Position numbers and translations under genes: made by a program
NCBI RefSeq assembly: GCF_000015245.1
Contig: NC_008700.1
Coordinates: 2,424,001 to 2,488,000, forward strand
Source: Shewanella amazonensis SB2B
GTDB taxonomy: Bacteria; Pseudomonadota; Gammaproteobacteria; Enterobacterales; Shewanellaceae
Direction: 5' to 3'
DNA length: 64,000 nt
Shown: positions 25,561 to 34,069 of the stretch, one piece after another
How the letters are laid out: every line of letters begins with the position of its first letter
How positions within the stretch are numbered: the stretch's first letter is position 1
Notes under the pieces: model-generated
Databases searched by the model: none
Told to the model about the DNA's origin: nothing
The model's input: only the letters and a program-made list of their open reading frames with translations

Positions 25561-26169
25561 CTACATCAGTATCATTGGCAACGTCAGCAGCAAGGCCAGC
25601 GCCATCAGCTGGTTAAACGTACGCTGACGCCCCGGCGTGTGCAAAAAACGGCCAATGGCTTGCCCCAAGACCACCCAGGTAAAAGATGCCGGCAATCCAA
25701 CTATGTTAAATACCAGCACCATCACCAGCGCACTGAGCCAGTACTGGTCTCCCGCGAGTGTAAAAGCGCTGCACAGTGTCATCACGGCGAGCCAACTCTT
25801 GGGATTGATCCATTGGAACATTGCCGCTTCCATGAGTCCCATGGGCTTAATCCGCTGGGATGCAGATTGCTCCGCGGTAGGCGCGGTGGCAATTTTAAAG
25901 GCAAGCCATAAAAGATACGCCAGTGACACGGTTTTAAGGAACTGATGCAGCAGCGGGAACCCTTCAAACAAGGCGCCGAGCCCAAGCAGCATGGCCAGAT
26001 GCAGTGAGGTTGTGCCCAACCTTATCCCGACAATATGGCGAACACTTTGACGCACACCGAAGGTTGCCCCTGACTGGGCCAGTAACAGGTTGTTGGGGCC
26101 GGGGGTCATGGTCATAGTGGCGCAAAATACAGCGGCAGAGAGGGTCAATGCCGTCAGGGTCATTTCCAT
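25561..26169 (-). CDS. LysE/RhtB-family amino-acid exporter
   Basis: 202-residue, six-span inner-membrane exporter. MTMTPGPNNLLLAQSGATFGVRQS is the family's N-terminal signature, and FQWINPKSWLAVMT is the conserved mid-protein motif. The ATG at 26169 has GGAG upstream; the open frame continues far beyond it through the promoter and is not coding. It is divergent from a MocR-type regulator with a shared operator, so that regulator probably controls export. The exported amino acid is not known. Confidence 0.9.
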   Translation of the reverse strand: MEMTLTALTLSAAVFCATMTMTPGPNNLLLAQSGATFGVRQSVRHIVGIRLGTTSLHLAMLLGLGALFEGFPLLHQFLKTVSLAYLLWLAFKIATAPTAEQSASQRIKPMGLMEAAMFQWINPKSWLAVMTLCSAFTLAGDQYWLSALVMVLVFNIVGLPASFTWVVLGQAIGRFLHTPGRQRTFNQLMALALLLTLPMILM

Positions 26170-26183
26170 GAAACAAACTCCAA

Positions 26184-26199
26184 ATTGTATGGATACAAT
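26184..26199. promoter_or_regulatory. Perfect palindrome upstream of lysE-type gene, candidate MocR operator
   Basis: ATTGTAT-GG-ATACAAT has 7-bp arms and lies 14 bases upstream of the exporter start codon. A related site lies at the regulator start (26263-26279). Confidence 0.6.
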
Positions 26200-26262
26200 A
26201 AAAGGGTGATTCCGAGCAATTATTGCCATACTATAGCCCCAACAAAACAGATCAATCGGAAT

Positions 26263-26279
26263 ATTGTCATGCGTACAAT
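26263..26279. promoter_or_regulatory. Second candidate operator overlapping the MocR start codon
   Basis: ATTGT-N7-ACAAT resembles the 26184 palindrome (ATTGT-N6-ACAAT) and spans the regulator ATG. This position suits autorepression. Confidence 0.5.
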
Positions 26280-27612
26280 TTGGACGCCTACGCTGGAAAA
26301 CTTCAGTGGCAGTAAGTATGAACAGCTGGCCAATGCCATAGGTGACGCCATTACCCGGGGAGAACTGGCGCCGGGTTCCAAACTGCCGCCTCAGCGCCGA
26401 CTCGCCGATGCACTGGGCGTCACCCTGGGCACAGTCACCCGCGCTTATACCAAAGCCATTTATCGCGGTTGGGTGGAGGCGCGTGTAGGTGATGGCACTT
26501 ATGTACGCATGGCGGAGCCCAAAAGCACGGGCCCCCTGGATTTGGCAACCTGCCAGCAGGCGGTAACCGACCAGGCCGCTTTCCTCGGAGAAGTGATGAG
26601 CCGCATGGGGCGCGACCCGGTTCGCTTGGCTGGTCTGCTTGATTACCACACGGCAAATCTTGAGGCGCAGCAAGAAACTGTGCTGACGTTTTTAGCCCGC
26701 TCCGGCGTCGATGATTTTGGGGGGAAGCTCGTTTTTACCCATGGGGCACAGCAAGGGCTGTTTGCCGCACTCGCGGCTATATGTGAACCTGGCGACTGGG
26801 TATTACATGAGGCCTGGTGTTATCCGGGGTTGAATCGCGCCGCCGAAGCCCTGAGCCTGAATCTGTGCGGCGTGTCATTACTGGATGATGGTCTTAATCT
26901 GGATGAACTTGCCGCCTGCATCGATAAACACAAACCCAAGGCCATTTATCTGACCCCTAACAGCCAGAATCCCGGCTGCATCGGCTACAGTGGTGCGCAG
27001 CGGCAACGCATTCTGGCCCTTGCCAGAGCCCACGACATCATCATTATTGAAGATGATGTGAATTACTGCACATCACAGGAGTGGAGCGCCCCCATTTGGC
27101 AACTGGCCGCCGATGCACAATCTGTGGTGTATTTGAGCAGTCTGTCGAAGCGGTTTGCCGGTGGTATTCGATTTGGCTTTATGTTGCTGCCCGCAAGATT
27201 GCAGCCCAGGGTCAATCGCATCATACATGCCCACTGCTGGATGGTGTCGCCGCTGCTGATTGAAATTGGCTGTGAACTTATTCGCTCGGGGGGCATTCAC
27301 CAACACAGAGATGCCTGGATAGCCTCACTGCAACAGCGATTTTTGACCATGGCAGAGTCCCTCGATTTGGAGGCCAAAAGTCGGGGGCTCAACGGCCGCC
27401 TGACACTGCCAGAAGGTTTCAGGGCCAGTAATGTAATAGCGGCGCTTGCCGCCAAAGGCATACTGGCCCGCAGCCTCGCCGACTTTGGCGGACCGGCAAA
27501 CGGGATCAGATTCAGCCTGGGTCGTATTCCACGGGGCGAAGAAGATGAGGTATTCGACAGGATACAAAGCACCCTGACCGACGTCCTCAATCAGGGCATT
27601 GCCGTGGTTTAA
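26269..27612 (+). CDS. MocR/PdxR-type transcriptional regulator (GntR HTH plus aminotransferase-like domain)
   Basis: 447 residues. The N-terminal GntR winged helix (about 12-75) contains YEQLANAIGDAITRGELAPGSKLPPQRRLADALGVTLGTVTRAY. The C-terminal fold-type I aminotransferase-like domain (about 100-445) has GAQQGLFAALAAICEPGDWVLHE, YLTPNSQNPGCIG, IIEDDVNY and the PLP-lysine region VVYLSSLSKRFAGGIRFGFM. Members sense amino acids or PLP. It is divergent from the LysE-type exporter 99 bases away, and the shared palindromes suggest local control and autoregulation. Confidence 0.9.
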   Translation: MRTIWTPTLENFSGSKYEQLANAIGDAITRGELAPGSKLPPQRRLADALGVTLGTVTRAYTKAIYRGWVEARVGDGTYVRMAEPKSTGPLDLATCQQAVTDQAAFLGEVMSRMGRDPVRLAGLLDYHTANLEAQQETVLTFLARSGVDDFGGKLVFTHGAQQGLFAALAAICEPGDWVLHEAWCYPGLNRAAEALSLNLCGVSLLDDGLNLDELAACIDKHKPKAIYLTPNSQNPGCIGYSGAQRQRILALARAHDIIIIEDDVNYCTSQEWSAPIWQLAADAQSVVYLSSLSKRFAGGIRFGFMLLPARLQPRVNRIIHAHCWMVSPLLIEIGCELIRSGGIHQHRDAWIASLQQRFLTMAESLDLEAKSRGLNGRLTLPEGFRASNVIAALAAKGILARSLADFGGPANGIRFSLGRIPRGEEDEVFDRIQSTLTDVLNQGIAVV

Positions 27613-27626
27613 ATGTACACCCCATG

Positions 27627-27747
27627 CAATGGCTGCGGACAAAGCCATTGTGAGGCAACAATTGCTTTCAATTGTCTCTCCCGGCGGTGCTGGCAGTTGC
27701 GGGCTCAGTCACCTAGGATCGGAGATTCGCCGCGGCTGGGGAGCCGC
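27627..27747 (+). other. Three successive hairpins between the MocR gene and bcr
   Basis: Perfect stems: CAATGGCT (27627-27634 with 27643-27650), ACAATTG (27658-27664 with 27669-27675, CTTT loop) and GCGGCT (27732-27737 with 27742-27747, GGGG loop). None has a T run. They could be a 3' end of the MocR transcript or a structured leader of the efflux gene. I recognise no known riboswitch class. Confidence 0.4.
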
Positions 27748-27797
27748 CGCACATAGCTTTATCGCCTGATTATTCATTTTCACCACGAGAGGTAACA

Positions 27798-29003
27798 GTG
27801 GGTTCACCGACAGAAGCGCAAGCACGCACATCAGGGCTCAACCGGGCCTTTTTAATTCCCTTGCTGGCCGCCATTGTGGCCATTACGCCGCTGGCCATTG
27901 ATATGTATTTGCCGGCGATGTCGGTCATTGCGCTGAGTCTGGGCTCGGATGTTACCCATGTGCAGCAGAGTCTCAGTGTGTACCTTGCCGGATACGCCTG
28001 TGGCTTGTTGCTTTTTGGCCCAATGGCAGACAGATACGGCCGCCGTCCGCTGGTGCTGTTTGGTCTTACCGGTTTTGGGATTTGCAGCTTGCTCCTGTCC
28101 CATGTCAGCACACCCGACGCCTTTTTTGGGCTGCGTTTTGTGCAGGCCATGATAGGCTCGGCCGCCACTGTGGTGGTACCCGGCTATGTAAAAATTCTCT
28201 ATGGGGACAATACGGCCAAGGGCATGTCCTATGTGAGCCTTATTATGATGCTGGCGCCCTTGATTGCCCCCAGTATCGGCAGCTTTATTCTTGGCTTCAG
28301 CCATTGGGAGATGATTTTCTATGTTCTCTCGGGCTATGCGCTGCTTGCGCTGACGTTGGTATATTTCGGCTTACAAATTCCTGAGGTAAAAACCGAAAAG
28401 CATCAAAGACCCGGTTTTATTGAAGCCTATCGCACCGTACTGACCCGCGCCGGAGTGAAGGGTTTTATCGCCAGCGGCGTACTCACCTCCTTCGCGTTTT
28501 TCTGCTACCTCACCGCCTCTCCCTTTGTGTTTATGGAGGTTTACGGGCTGGACAGTCAGCATTTTGCCATGGTGTTTGCATCAAATGTGGGCGCCCTGAT
28601 GCTCGCCAATATTCTCAACTCCCGGATTGTGGGTCGTTTCGGCTCGCTGCGGCTACTTAGAGCCTCGACCCTGTGCGGTCTGGTATTCGCCCTGCTGCTG
28701 TGCGCCGCTAACACCATTGAACTGGGGCTGTATGGTACTCTGCTGACGCTGGTCCCCTTGATGGCTTGCCTCGGCATTATGTCGGTGAATGCTGACGCTA
28801 TTGTGCTGCTCAAGTTTCAGCGGGAAACCGGCACTGCAACCGCCGTGATAGGCACCCTCAGATTTGGGATTGGTGCATTGGCCGGGCCTTTGCTGGCTGC
28901 ATTTTACACAGGCACTGCCCTGCCATTTTCGGCACTGATGTTGTTTGCCGTACTGCTGGCCGGTGCCTGTCAGCACCTCGCCAGACGCACCTCGATTGAA
29001 TAA
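27798..29003 (+). CDS. Bcr/CflA-family multidrug efflux MFS transporter
   Basis: 401-residue, 12-span major facilitator of the DHA1 Bcr/CflA branch, exporting drugs by proton antiport. Family marks are PLAIDMYLPAMSVIA in helix 1, the motif-A loop GPMADRYGRRPLVLFG, and FVQAMIGSAATVVVPGYVKILY. The GTG start has GAGG seven bases upstream. Substrates cannot be read from sequence. It follows the MocR gene on the same strand but 185 structured bases away, so cotranscription is uncertain. Confidence 0.88.
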   Translation: MGSPTEAQARTSGLNRAFLIPLLAAIVAITPLAIDMYLPAMSVIALSLGSDVTHVQQSLSVYLAGYACGLLLFGPMADRYGRRPLVLFGLTGFGICSLLLSHVSTPDAFFGLRFVQAMIGSAATVVVPGYVKILYGDNTAKGMSYVSLIMMLAPLIAPSIGSFILGFSHWEMIFYVLSGYALLALTLVYFGLQIPEVKTEKHQRPGFIEAYRTVLTRAGVKGFIASGVLTSFAFFCYLTASPFVFMEVYGLDSQHFAMVFASNVGALMLANILNSRIVGRFGSLRLLRASTLCGLVFALLLCAANTIELGLYGTLLTLVPLMACLGIMSVNADAIVLLKFQRETGTATAVIGTLRFGIGALAGPLLAAFYTGTALPFSALMLFAVLLAGACQHLARRTSIE

Positions 29004-29386
29004 TCTGCAATTGCTTGCTTTCAGGCCAAATCCCGTACATCCGGCCTGAAAGCGATTTATTTACCTTATAATTCATTACTTTATAAACAAAATGCTTACA
29101 CATCCCCGCACGCTAACGCCCGTCCTCTTTCCCCGCTGATGTTGAATTTTCTTTAAGTTCGTTGTTTTTTTTGAATTCAGGCTTGAATTTAACCAATCTT
29201 TTTTGAAAGATGGACGTCTGTCCGTCTGTGACAGTTGCCCAGCCCGCTTCACCCAAGTGAGCGTTTCTTACCGGAATCCGGGCAATTGAGCGAGTTTCTG
29301 GTACCCCAGGAGCTTGGTTTTAGAGCGATTACCGTCGCTGTAACAAGTACTGTTTACCGTAACGGTATCTTTTTGAGGATGCACGA
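29004..29386. other. Intergenic region between bcr and ilvI
   Basis: After a hairpin at 29017-29053 comes an A/T-rich tract (about 29050-29215, with several runs of T and A) upstream of ilvI. Such tracts are typical of Lrp-regulated ilvIH promoters in E. coli, so Lrp control is a reasonable guess. No leader peptide with runs of branched-chain codons was seen. Confidence 0.4.
29017..29053 (+). terminator. Probable terminator after bcr
   Basis: A perfect 11-bp stem (GCTTTCAGGCC) with a 15-base loop lies 13 bases after the stop. The following sequence (GATTTATTTACCTT) is T-rich but not a clean T run. Confidence 0.6.
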
Positions 29387-31108
29387 ATGGAAAAGCTTTC
29401 CGGCGCCAGCATGATTGTTCGATCCCTTATCGATGAAGGCGTAAAACACATTTTCGGTTATCCAGGTGGTTCTGTACTGGATATCTACGATGCCCTCCAT
29501 GAAAGTTCAAATATAGAGCACATTCTGGTTCGCCATGAACAGGCCGCGGTACACATGGCCGACGGCTATGCCCGTGCCACAGGTGATGTGGGCGTAGTAC
29601 TGGTAACCTCAGGCCCCGGCGCCACCAACGCCATCACAGGCATTGCCACGGCGTATATGGACTCGGTCCCGCTGGTTATCCTGTCCGGCCAGGTGCCTTC
29701 CAGTCTGATTGGCAACGATGCCTTTCAAGAATGCGACATGATTGGCATCTCAAGACCCATAGTGAAACACTCGTTTTTGGTAAAAGACCCCACTGAAATA
29801 CCCGAAACCATTAAAAAAGCCTTTTACATTGCCGCTACCGGCCGCCCAGGCCCTGTGGTTGTGGACTTGCCCAAAGACACCCTGAACCCGGCGCTCAAGT
29901 TCGACTATGAGTACCCGTCAGAAGTGAAAATGCGCTCTTACAACCCCACGGTGACAGGTCATAAAGGCCAAATCCGCCGGGGTTTGCAGGCCCTCCTCAA
30001 TGCCAAAAAACCGGTACTGTATGTGGGCGGCGGCGCTATTATCTCAAGCTGCGACAAGCAAATTCTGGCACTGTCTGAGCGTTTGAATATTCCAGTGGTC
30101 AACACCCTGATGGGCCTTGGCGCCTTTCCCGGCACCCACCCCAACAACATAGGTATGCTGGGCATGCATGGCACCTATGAAGCCAACATGACCATGCATA
30201 ACAGTGATCTGATTTTTGGTATTGGGGTACGTTTTGATGACCGAACCACCAATAACGTGCAGAAATACTGCCCCAACGCCACAGTGCTGCATATCGATAT
30301 CGACCCTTCATCCATCTCCAAGACGGTACAGGCTCACATCCCCATCGTAGGCAGCGCCGACAAGGTACTGGATGAGATGCTGTCGCTGCTGGACGGCGAC
30401 ACCGAAATGCGAAACGATGAAGGCGCCATCGACTGCTGGTGGAATGACATTAATCAGTGGCGTTCACGCAAGTGCCTGGCCTATGAGACCAACAGTGAAA
30501 AAATCAAACCGCAGCAAGTCATAGAAACCCTCTATCGCCTCACCAAGGGCGATGCCTATGTGAGTTCCGATGTGGGACAGCATCAAATGTTTGCGGCCCT
30601 GTACTACCCCTTTGACAAGCCAAGACGCTGGATAAACTCTGGTGGTCTGGGCACCATGGGCTTTGGTTTGCCCGCCGCCATGGGGGTGAAGATGGCGATG
30701 CCCGATGAAACCGTAGTCTGTGTCACCGGCGATGGCTCTATCCAGATGAATATTCAAGAGCTTTCTACCGCACTGCAATACGATGTGCCGGTAAAAATCA
30801 TCAACCTTAACAACCGCTTCCTGGGTATGGTAAAGCAGTGGCAGGACATGATTTATTCAGGTCGCCACTCCCACTCCTACATGGACTCAGTACCGGACTT
30901 TGCCAAGATTGCCGAGGCCTATGGCCATGTTGGCATTACCATCAGCCGCCCGGAGGAGCTTGAGCCCAAGCTCGCCGAAGCCCTGTCGATGACTGACAGA
31001 CTGGTGTTTGTAGACATTAATGTCGATGAAACTGAGCACGTTTACCCCATGCAAATTCGCGGGGGCGCGATGAATGACATGTGGCTGAGCAAAACGGAGA
31101 GAAGCTGA
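29387..31108 (+). CDS. ilvI: Acetolactate synthase III, large subunit
   Basis: 573-residue thiamine-diphosphate enzyme catalysing the first common step of valine/leucine/isoleucine synthesis (pyruvate to acetolactate, or with 2-oxobutyrate). The catalytic Glu is in VRHEQAAVHMADGYAR, and the ThDP/Mg motif is GDGSIQMNIQELSTAL. FGYPGGSVLDIYDAL and GFGLPAAMGVKMA are further family motifs. Its stop overlaps the ilvH start (TGATG), so the two subunits are translationally coupled. Confidence 0.96.
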   Translation: MEKLSGASMIVRSLIDEGVKHIFGYPGGSVLDIYDALHESSNIEHILVRHEQAAVHMADGYARATGDVGVVLVTSGPGATNAITGIATAYMDSVPLVILSGQVPSSLIGNDAFQECDMIGISRPIVKHSFLVKDPTEIPETIKKAFYIAATGRPGPVVVDLPKDTLNPALKFDYEYPSEVKMRSYNPTVTGHKGQIRRGLQALLNAKKPVLYVGGGAIISSCDKQILALSERLNIPVVNTLMGLGAFPGTHPNNIGMLGMHGTYEANMTMHNSDLIFGIGVRFDDRTTNNVQKYCPNATVLHIDIDPSSISKTVQAHIPIVGSADKVLDEMLSLLDGDTEMRNDEGAIDCWWNDINQWRSRKCLAYETNSEKIKPQQVIETLYRLTKGDAYVSSDVGQHQMFAALYYPFDKPRRWINSGGLGTMGFGLPAAMGVKMAMPDETVVCVTGDGSIQMNIQELSTALQYDVPVKIINLNNRFLGMVKQWQDMIYSGRHSHSYMDSVPDFAKIAEAYGHVGITISRPEELEPKLAEALSMTDRLVFVDINVDETEHVYPMQIRGGAMNDMWLSKTERS

Positions 31109-31602
31109 TGCGCCGAATTATATCTGTACTTTTGGAAAACCAACCCGGTGCCCTTTCCCGTGTCGTTGGTCTGTTTTCCCAGCGTGGCTATAACATCGAA
31201 TGTCTGACAGTGGCACCTACGGACGATGCTACCCTGTCGCGAATGAATATTACCGTGGCAGCGGATGAAATGGTGCTTGAGCAAATCGAAAAGCAACTGC
31301 ACAAGCTGATTGATGTGCTCAAGGTCTCCAACATCACTGAATCGGCCCATATCGAGCGAGAGCTGGCATTGGTGAAGGTAAAGGCCCAGTCGGAAGTCCG
31401 TGAAGAAATCAAACGCAGCGCCGATATCTTCCGCGGCCAAATCGTGGATGTCACCGCCAGCCACTACACCATCCAGCTTGCCGGAACCACAGAGAAGCTG
31501 GACGCCTTTATCAACGCGCTGGCGGAAGTCACCAAGGTGGTGGAAGTATCACGCTCCGGTGTGGTGGGCCTATCCCGCGGTGATAAGTCCATGCGGGCAT
31601 AA
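31108..31602 (+). CDS. ilvH: Acetolactate synthase III, regulatory small subunit
   Basis: 164 residues with an N-terminal ACT domain (MRRIISVLLENQPGALSRVVGLFSQRGYNIECLTV) that binds valine and mediates feedback inhibition, and a C-terminal domain that activates the large subunit. The ATG inside the ilvI stop gives the exact family N terminus; GGAGAGAAG lies upstream. Confidence 0.96.
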   Translation: MRRIISVLLENQPGALSRVVGLFSQRGYNIECLTVAPTDDATLSRMNITVAADEMVLEQIEKQLHKLIDVLKVSNITESAHIERELALVKVKAQSEVREEIKRSADIFRGQIVDVTASHYTIQLAGTTEKLDAFINALAEVTKVVEVSRSGVVGLSRGDKSMRA

Positions 31603-31629
31603 CGTCGGAAGCGCCATACAGTAAAACGT

Positions 31630-31657
31630 AAAACGCCAGTCTCAGACTGGCGTTTTG
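31630..31657. terminator. Terminator between ilvH and ibpA
   Basis: Long complementary arms beginning AAAACGCCAG are followed by TTTT on each strand. It serves the convergent ilvIH and ibpA transcripts. Confidence 0.88.
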
Positions 31658-31709
31658 TATTTATTGCGGCAGGTTAGGAACCAAACTGCACTGATTGCCT
31701 TATCACGAC

Positions 31710-32153
31710 TTACTCGACATTTTCCAGCACGGGGCGTGAACCGATTTCAATCTTGCGAGGTTTCAGCGCTTCCGGGATTTCCCGCACCAGGTCGATATTC
31801 AGCAGGCCGTGTTCAAGATAGGCGCCAGTCACGGTCACATAATCCGCCAGCTGGAAGGTGCGCTCAAATCCGCGCTCGGCAATTCCCTGATACAGGTACT
31901 TGCGCTCTGAACCCTTGTCTTGCTTGTTACCTTTGACAACCAGCTTGTCGCCTTCGCTGCTGATCTCAAGCTCCTCCATCGAGAAACCTGCCACGGCCAT
32001 GGTGATGCGATAACGGTTTTCACCGAGCAGCTCGATATTGTATGGGGGGTAACCATTGTTGCCATTGTTGGCGGCAGCATGTTCGGCCAATTGGGCAAGA
32101 CGGTCAAAACCAATGGCACTGCGGTAAAGTGGGGTCAAATCGTAATTACGCAT
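31710..32153 (-). CDS. ibpA: Small heat-shock protein IbpA (Hsp20)
   Basis: 147-residue ATP-independent holdase that binds unfolding proteins. It begins MRNYDLTPLYRSAIGFDRL, as in E. coli IbpA. The alpha-crystallin domain (about 35-125) includes YNIELLGENRYRITMAVAGF and the GLLNIDLVREIPEALKPRKIEI end with the I-x-I-type tail. Heat control is visible at two levels: a sigma-32 promoter upstream and a ROSE-like hairpin covering the ribosome site. Confidence 0.95.
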   Translation of the reverse strand: MRNYDLTPLYRSAIGFDRLAQLAEHAAANNGNNGYPPYNIELLGENRYRITMAVAGFSMEELEISSEGDKLVVKGNKQDKGSERKYLYQGIAERGFERTFQLADYVTVTGAYLEHGLLNIDLVREIPEALKPRKIEIGSRPVLENVE

Positions 32154-32158
32154 TCTTT

Positions 32159-32180
32159 ATATCCTCATCATAAGCAATAT
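32159..32180 (-). promoter_or_regulatory. ROSE-like RNA thermometer hairpin over the ibpA ribosome-binding site
   Basis: Read on the minus strand, ATATTGCT pairs with AGGATAT across a 7-base loop, leaving one bulged G in TTGCT opposite the GG of the AGGA Shine-Dalgarno. This is the U(U/C)GCU anti-Shine-Dalgarno arrangement that defines ROSE elements. AGGA sits eight bases before the ATG. A second hairpin in the leader (32217-32223 with 32233-32239) gives the multi-stem layout typical of the class. Confidence 0.8.
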
Positions 32181-32267
32181 AGTGAGCGGGCCGACCGGGT
32201 CGCACCCTGAGAAATAAGGTATCCCCGAAGGCGATACCTGAGCCCTCATCGAGCGGCTCTGAAACCT

Positions 32268-32296
32268 ATTTGGGGTTTGGGGATTTAGAATTCAAG
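32268..32296 (-). promoter_or_regulatory. Sigma-32 (RpoH) promoter of ibpA
   Basis: On the minus strand CTTGAA is followed after 15 bases by CCCCAAAT, close to the heat-shock consensus CTTGAAA-N11-16-CCCCATNT. The predicted leader is about 105 bases and contains the thermometer. Confidence 0.85.
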
Positions 32297-32307
32297 GCCA
32301 TAAAATC

Positions 32308-32332
32308 AAAAAGCCGGCTTAGCCGGCTTTTT
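32308..32332 (-). terminator. Terminator after the 5'-nucleotidase gene
   Basis: An 11-bp stem (AAAAAGCCGGC and its complement) with a three-base loop has T runs on both strands. It insulates ibpA from the upstream gene on the same strand. Confidence 0.92.
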
Positions 32333-32353
32333 ATTAACGAAACTACCTGAGGA

Positions 32354-34069
32354 TTACTGAGCAGTCACTTCACAACCCAGTGGGCTGTTGGAGTTTTCGT
32401 AAACGATGTCACCCATAGGGTTGTAATCGGCGGCCTTGATGCTGCCCTTCTGCTTGAAGAAGTCGTACAGCACGTCGGCATCTACATAACCTGTTTGAAC
32501 AGGCGCCAGTACTGGGTAGCCATCACCGCCAGCGGCGTTGAAGCTTGGAACAGTAAAGGTGTAAGAGGCACCGGCATCGTAACCTTTACCGTTTACATCG
32601 CTGATGGCCACGGTTTTGGCAGTACAATCCACTGTCATTTTCACACCGGTGATTTGAGCGTATGCACCTGAACCACGCTGCATAGAGGCAACGGCGCCCA
32701 GGTACTCAGTCAGCTCGGCGCCTGTCATGGTGCTTAAGGTCACCATGTTGCCAAATGGCTGTACAGTCAGTACGTCACGGTAAGAGATATCACCGGCCGC
32801 GATGGAGGCACGCACACCGCCTGAGTTCATTACACCCACGTCGGCATTCACTTTTACAGACTGTGCCATGGCAAGCAGACGGCCCAGGTTGGTTTGCTGA
32901 CCACGTACCATAGTGCGATCGCCTTCCAGCTTATCGTCTGTGGTAGCAATCACTTCATCCAAAGAAGCCTGACCTTTATCCTGATAGTACTGCAGCAGCT
33001 CTTTCAGCTCGGCATCCGGGGTAATGGCATCACCTACCAGTACCTTACTCTTGTTGCCTGACTCATCCTCAACGGTTTTCTTCAGGTTAACCGGGATGAG
33101 CTTGTAACCAGCCAGGTGCAGTTCACCATTGAAGTATTCAAAGTCGGCACGGCCAACATACTTGCCCCACTCATGAGCCTGCATGATCCAGGTACCGTTT
33201 TGCTGATCAGGGGTACATTCATCACCCGCTTTGAAATCGGCGTAATTGTTGGTACCGGGCTCCATACACACTGGGTTTTGAGAGTGACCACCAATCACCA
33301 GTTGCAGATCGCCCTTGTTCAGGCTGCGAGCCATGGCCACATCGCCAGGAGCATTGCTGCCGTTTTGTGCATCAGCATAGTGACCCATGTGAGTCACGGC
33401 GAAAATCATATCGGCCTTATCGCCGTCTTTGATTTCCTTGATAACTTTGGCCACTTCTTCTTTTGGATCGGTAAAGGTCAGTTCACTGATAAATTCAGGA
33501 TTGCCAATCTTGGCAGTGTCTTCTGTGGTCAGACCCACAACAGCGATACGGACACCGTTCACGTCGAACACCTTATAAGCATCGAAGTAGCGGGTACCAT
33601 CGGCCTTGTAGATGTTGGCAGACAGGAATGGGAAGTCAGCCAGCTGGCGTTGCATATCAAGGATATTCAGTGGGTTATCAAACTCGTGGTTACCCACAGC
33701 CATGGCATCGTAACCAATCTTGGTCATACCGATAAAATCAGGGACTGCATCCTGCAGATCGGACTCGGGTACGCCGGTATTAATGTCACCACCGGAAAGC
33801 AGCAGCACTTCGCCGCCATTGCCTTCCACTTCACCGCGGATCTGGTCAATCAGCGCCTTACGGGCAGCCATGCCGTACTCACCGTCCTTGTTTTCCCAGA
33901 AACGACCGTGGTTGTCGTTGGTATGCAGCACAGTGAAGGTCTTACAGGCATCGCCGGCTTCAGCGCAGGTCGTTGGTACAACCGGCTCTTTCGGATCGGC
34001 ATCCATACAGCCGGTTAGAGCAGCCAGTACCGCAGTGGCAAGCAATCCTTTCATCAGTTTATGTGACAT
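32354..34069 (-). CDS. 5'-nucleotidase / UDP-sugar hydrolase lipoprotein (UshA/NutA-like)
   Basis: 571 residues. A lipoprotein signal peptide with lipobox LTGC (Cys21) suggests a membrane-anchored periplasmic or surface enzyme, as in Vibrio NutA, rather than soluble UshA. The N-terminal metallophosphoesterase domain carries the dimetal motifs HTNDNHGRF, GGDINTG, AVGNHEFDN, VTHMGHYAD and GGHSQN. The C-terminal nucleotide-binding domain has NSGGVRASIAAGDISYRDV, PFGNMV and a GGDGYP motif near its end. It scavenges extracellular nucleotides by removing phosphate. GGGG lies nine bases before the ATG. It is a single-gene unit. Confidence 0.92.
   Translation of the reverse strand: MSHKLMKGLLATAVLAALTGCMDADPKEPVVPTTCAEAGDACKTFTVLHTNDNHGRFWENKDGEYGMAARKALIDQIRGEVEGNGGEVLLLSGGDINTGVPESDLQDAVPDFIGMTKIGYDAMAVGNHEFDNPLNILDMQRQLADFPFLSANIYKADGTRYFDAYKVFDVNGVRIAVVGLTTEDTAKIGNPEFISELTFTDPKEEVAKVIKEIKDGDKADMIFAVTHMGHYADAQNGSNAPGDVAMARSLNKGDLQLVIGGHSQNPVCMEPGTNNYADFKAGDECTPDQQNGTWIMQAHEWGKYVGRADFEYFNGELHLAGYKLIPVNLKKTVEDESGNKSKVLVGDAITPDAELKELLQYYQDKGQASLDEVIATTDDKLEGDRTMVRGQQTNLGRLLAMAQSVKVNADVGVMNSGGVRASIAAGDISYRDVLTVQPFGNMVTLSTMTGAELTEYLGAVASMQRGSGAYAQITGVKMTVDCTAKTVAISDVNGKGYDAGASYTFTVPSFNAAGGDGYPVLAPVQTGYVDADVLYDFFKQKGSIKAADYNPMGDIVYENSNSPLGCEVTAQ

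Noticed and set aside
26170..26673. In-frame upstream extension of the LysE-type gene to 370 codons
   Set aside because: It runs through the divergent promoter, the palindromes and into the MocR gene; the family N terminus begins at 26169.
27627..27747. Guanidine riboswitch before the efflux gene
   Set aside because: The hairpin loops are not ACGR, and none of the conserved ykkC-type blocks is visible.
29213..29228. MetJ-box-like stretch (GGACGTCT followed by GTCCGTCT) upstream of ilvI
   Set aside because: It matches the tandem AGACGTCT consensus at about 12 of 16 positions, and the second half is poor. ilvIH is not a usual MetJ target, so I treat it as chance.
33116..34018. 300-codon open frame antisense to the 5'-nucleotidase gene
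   Set aside because: The opposite strand encodes an unmistakable UshA/NutA-like protein over the same bases; the antisense product has no recognisable domain.
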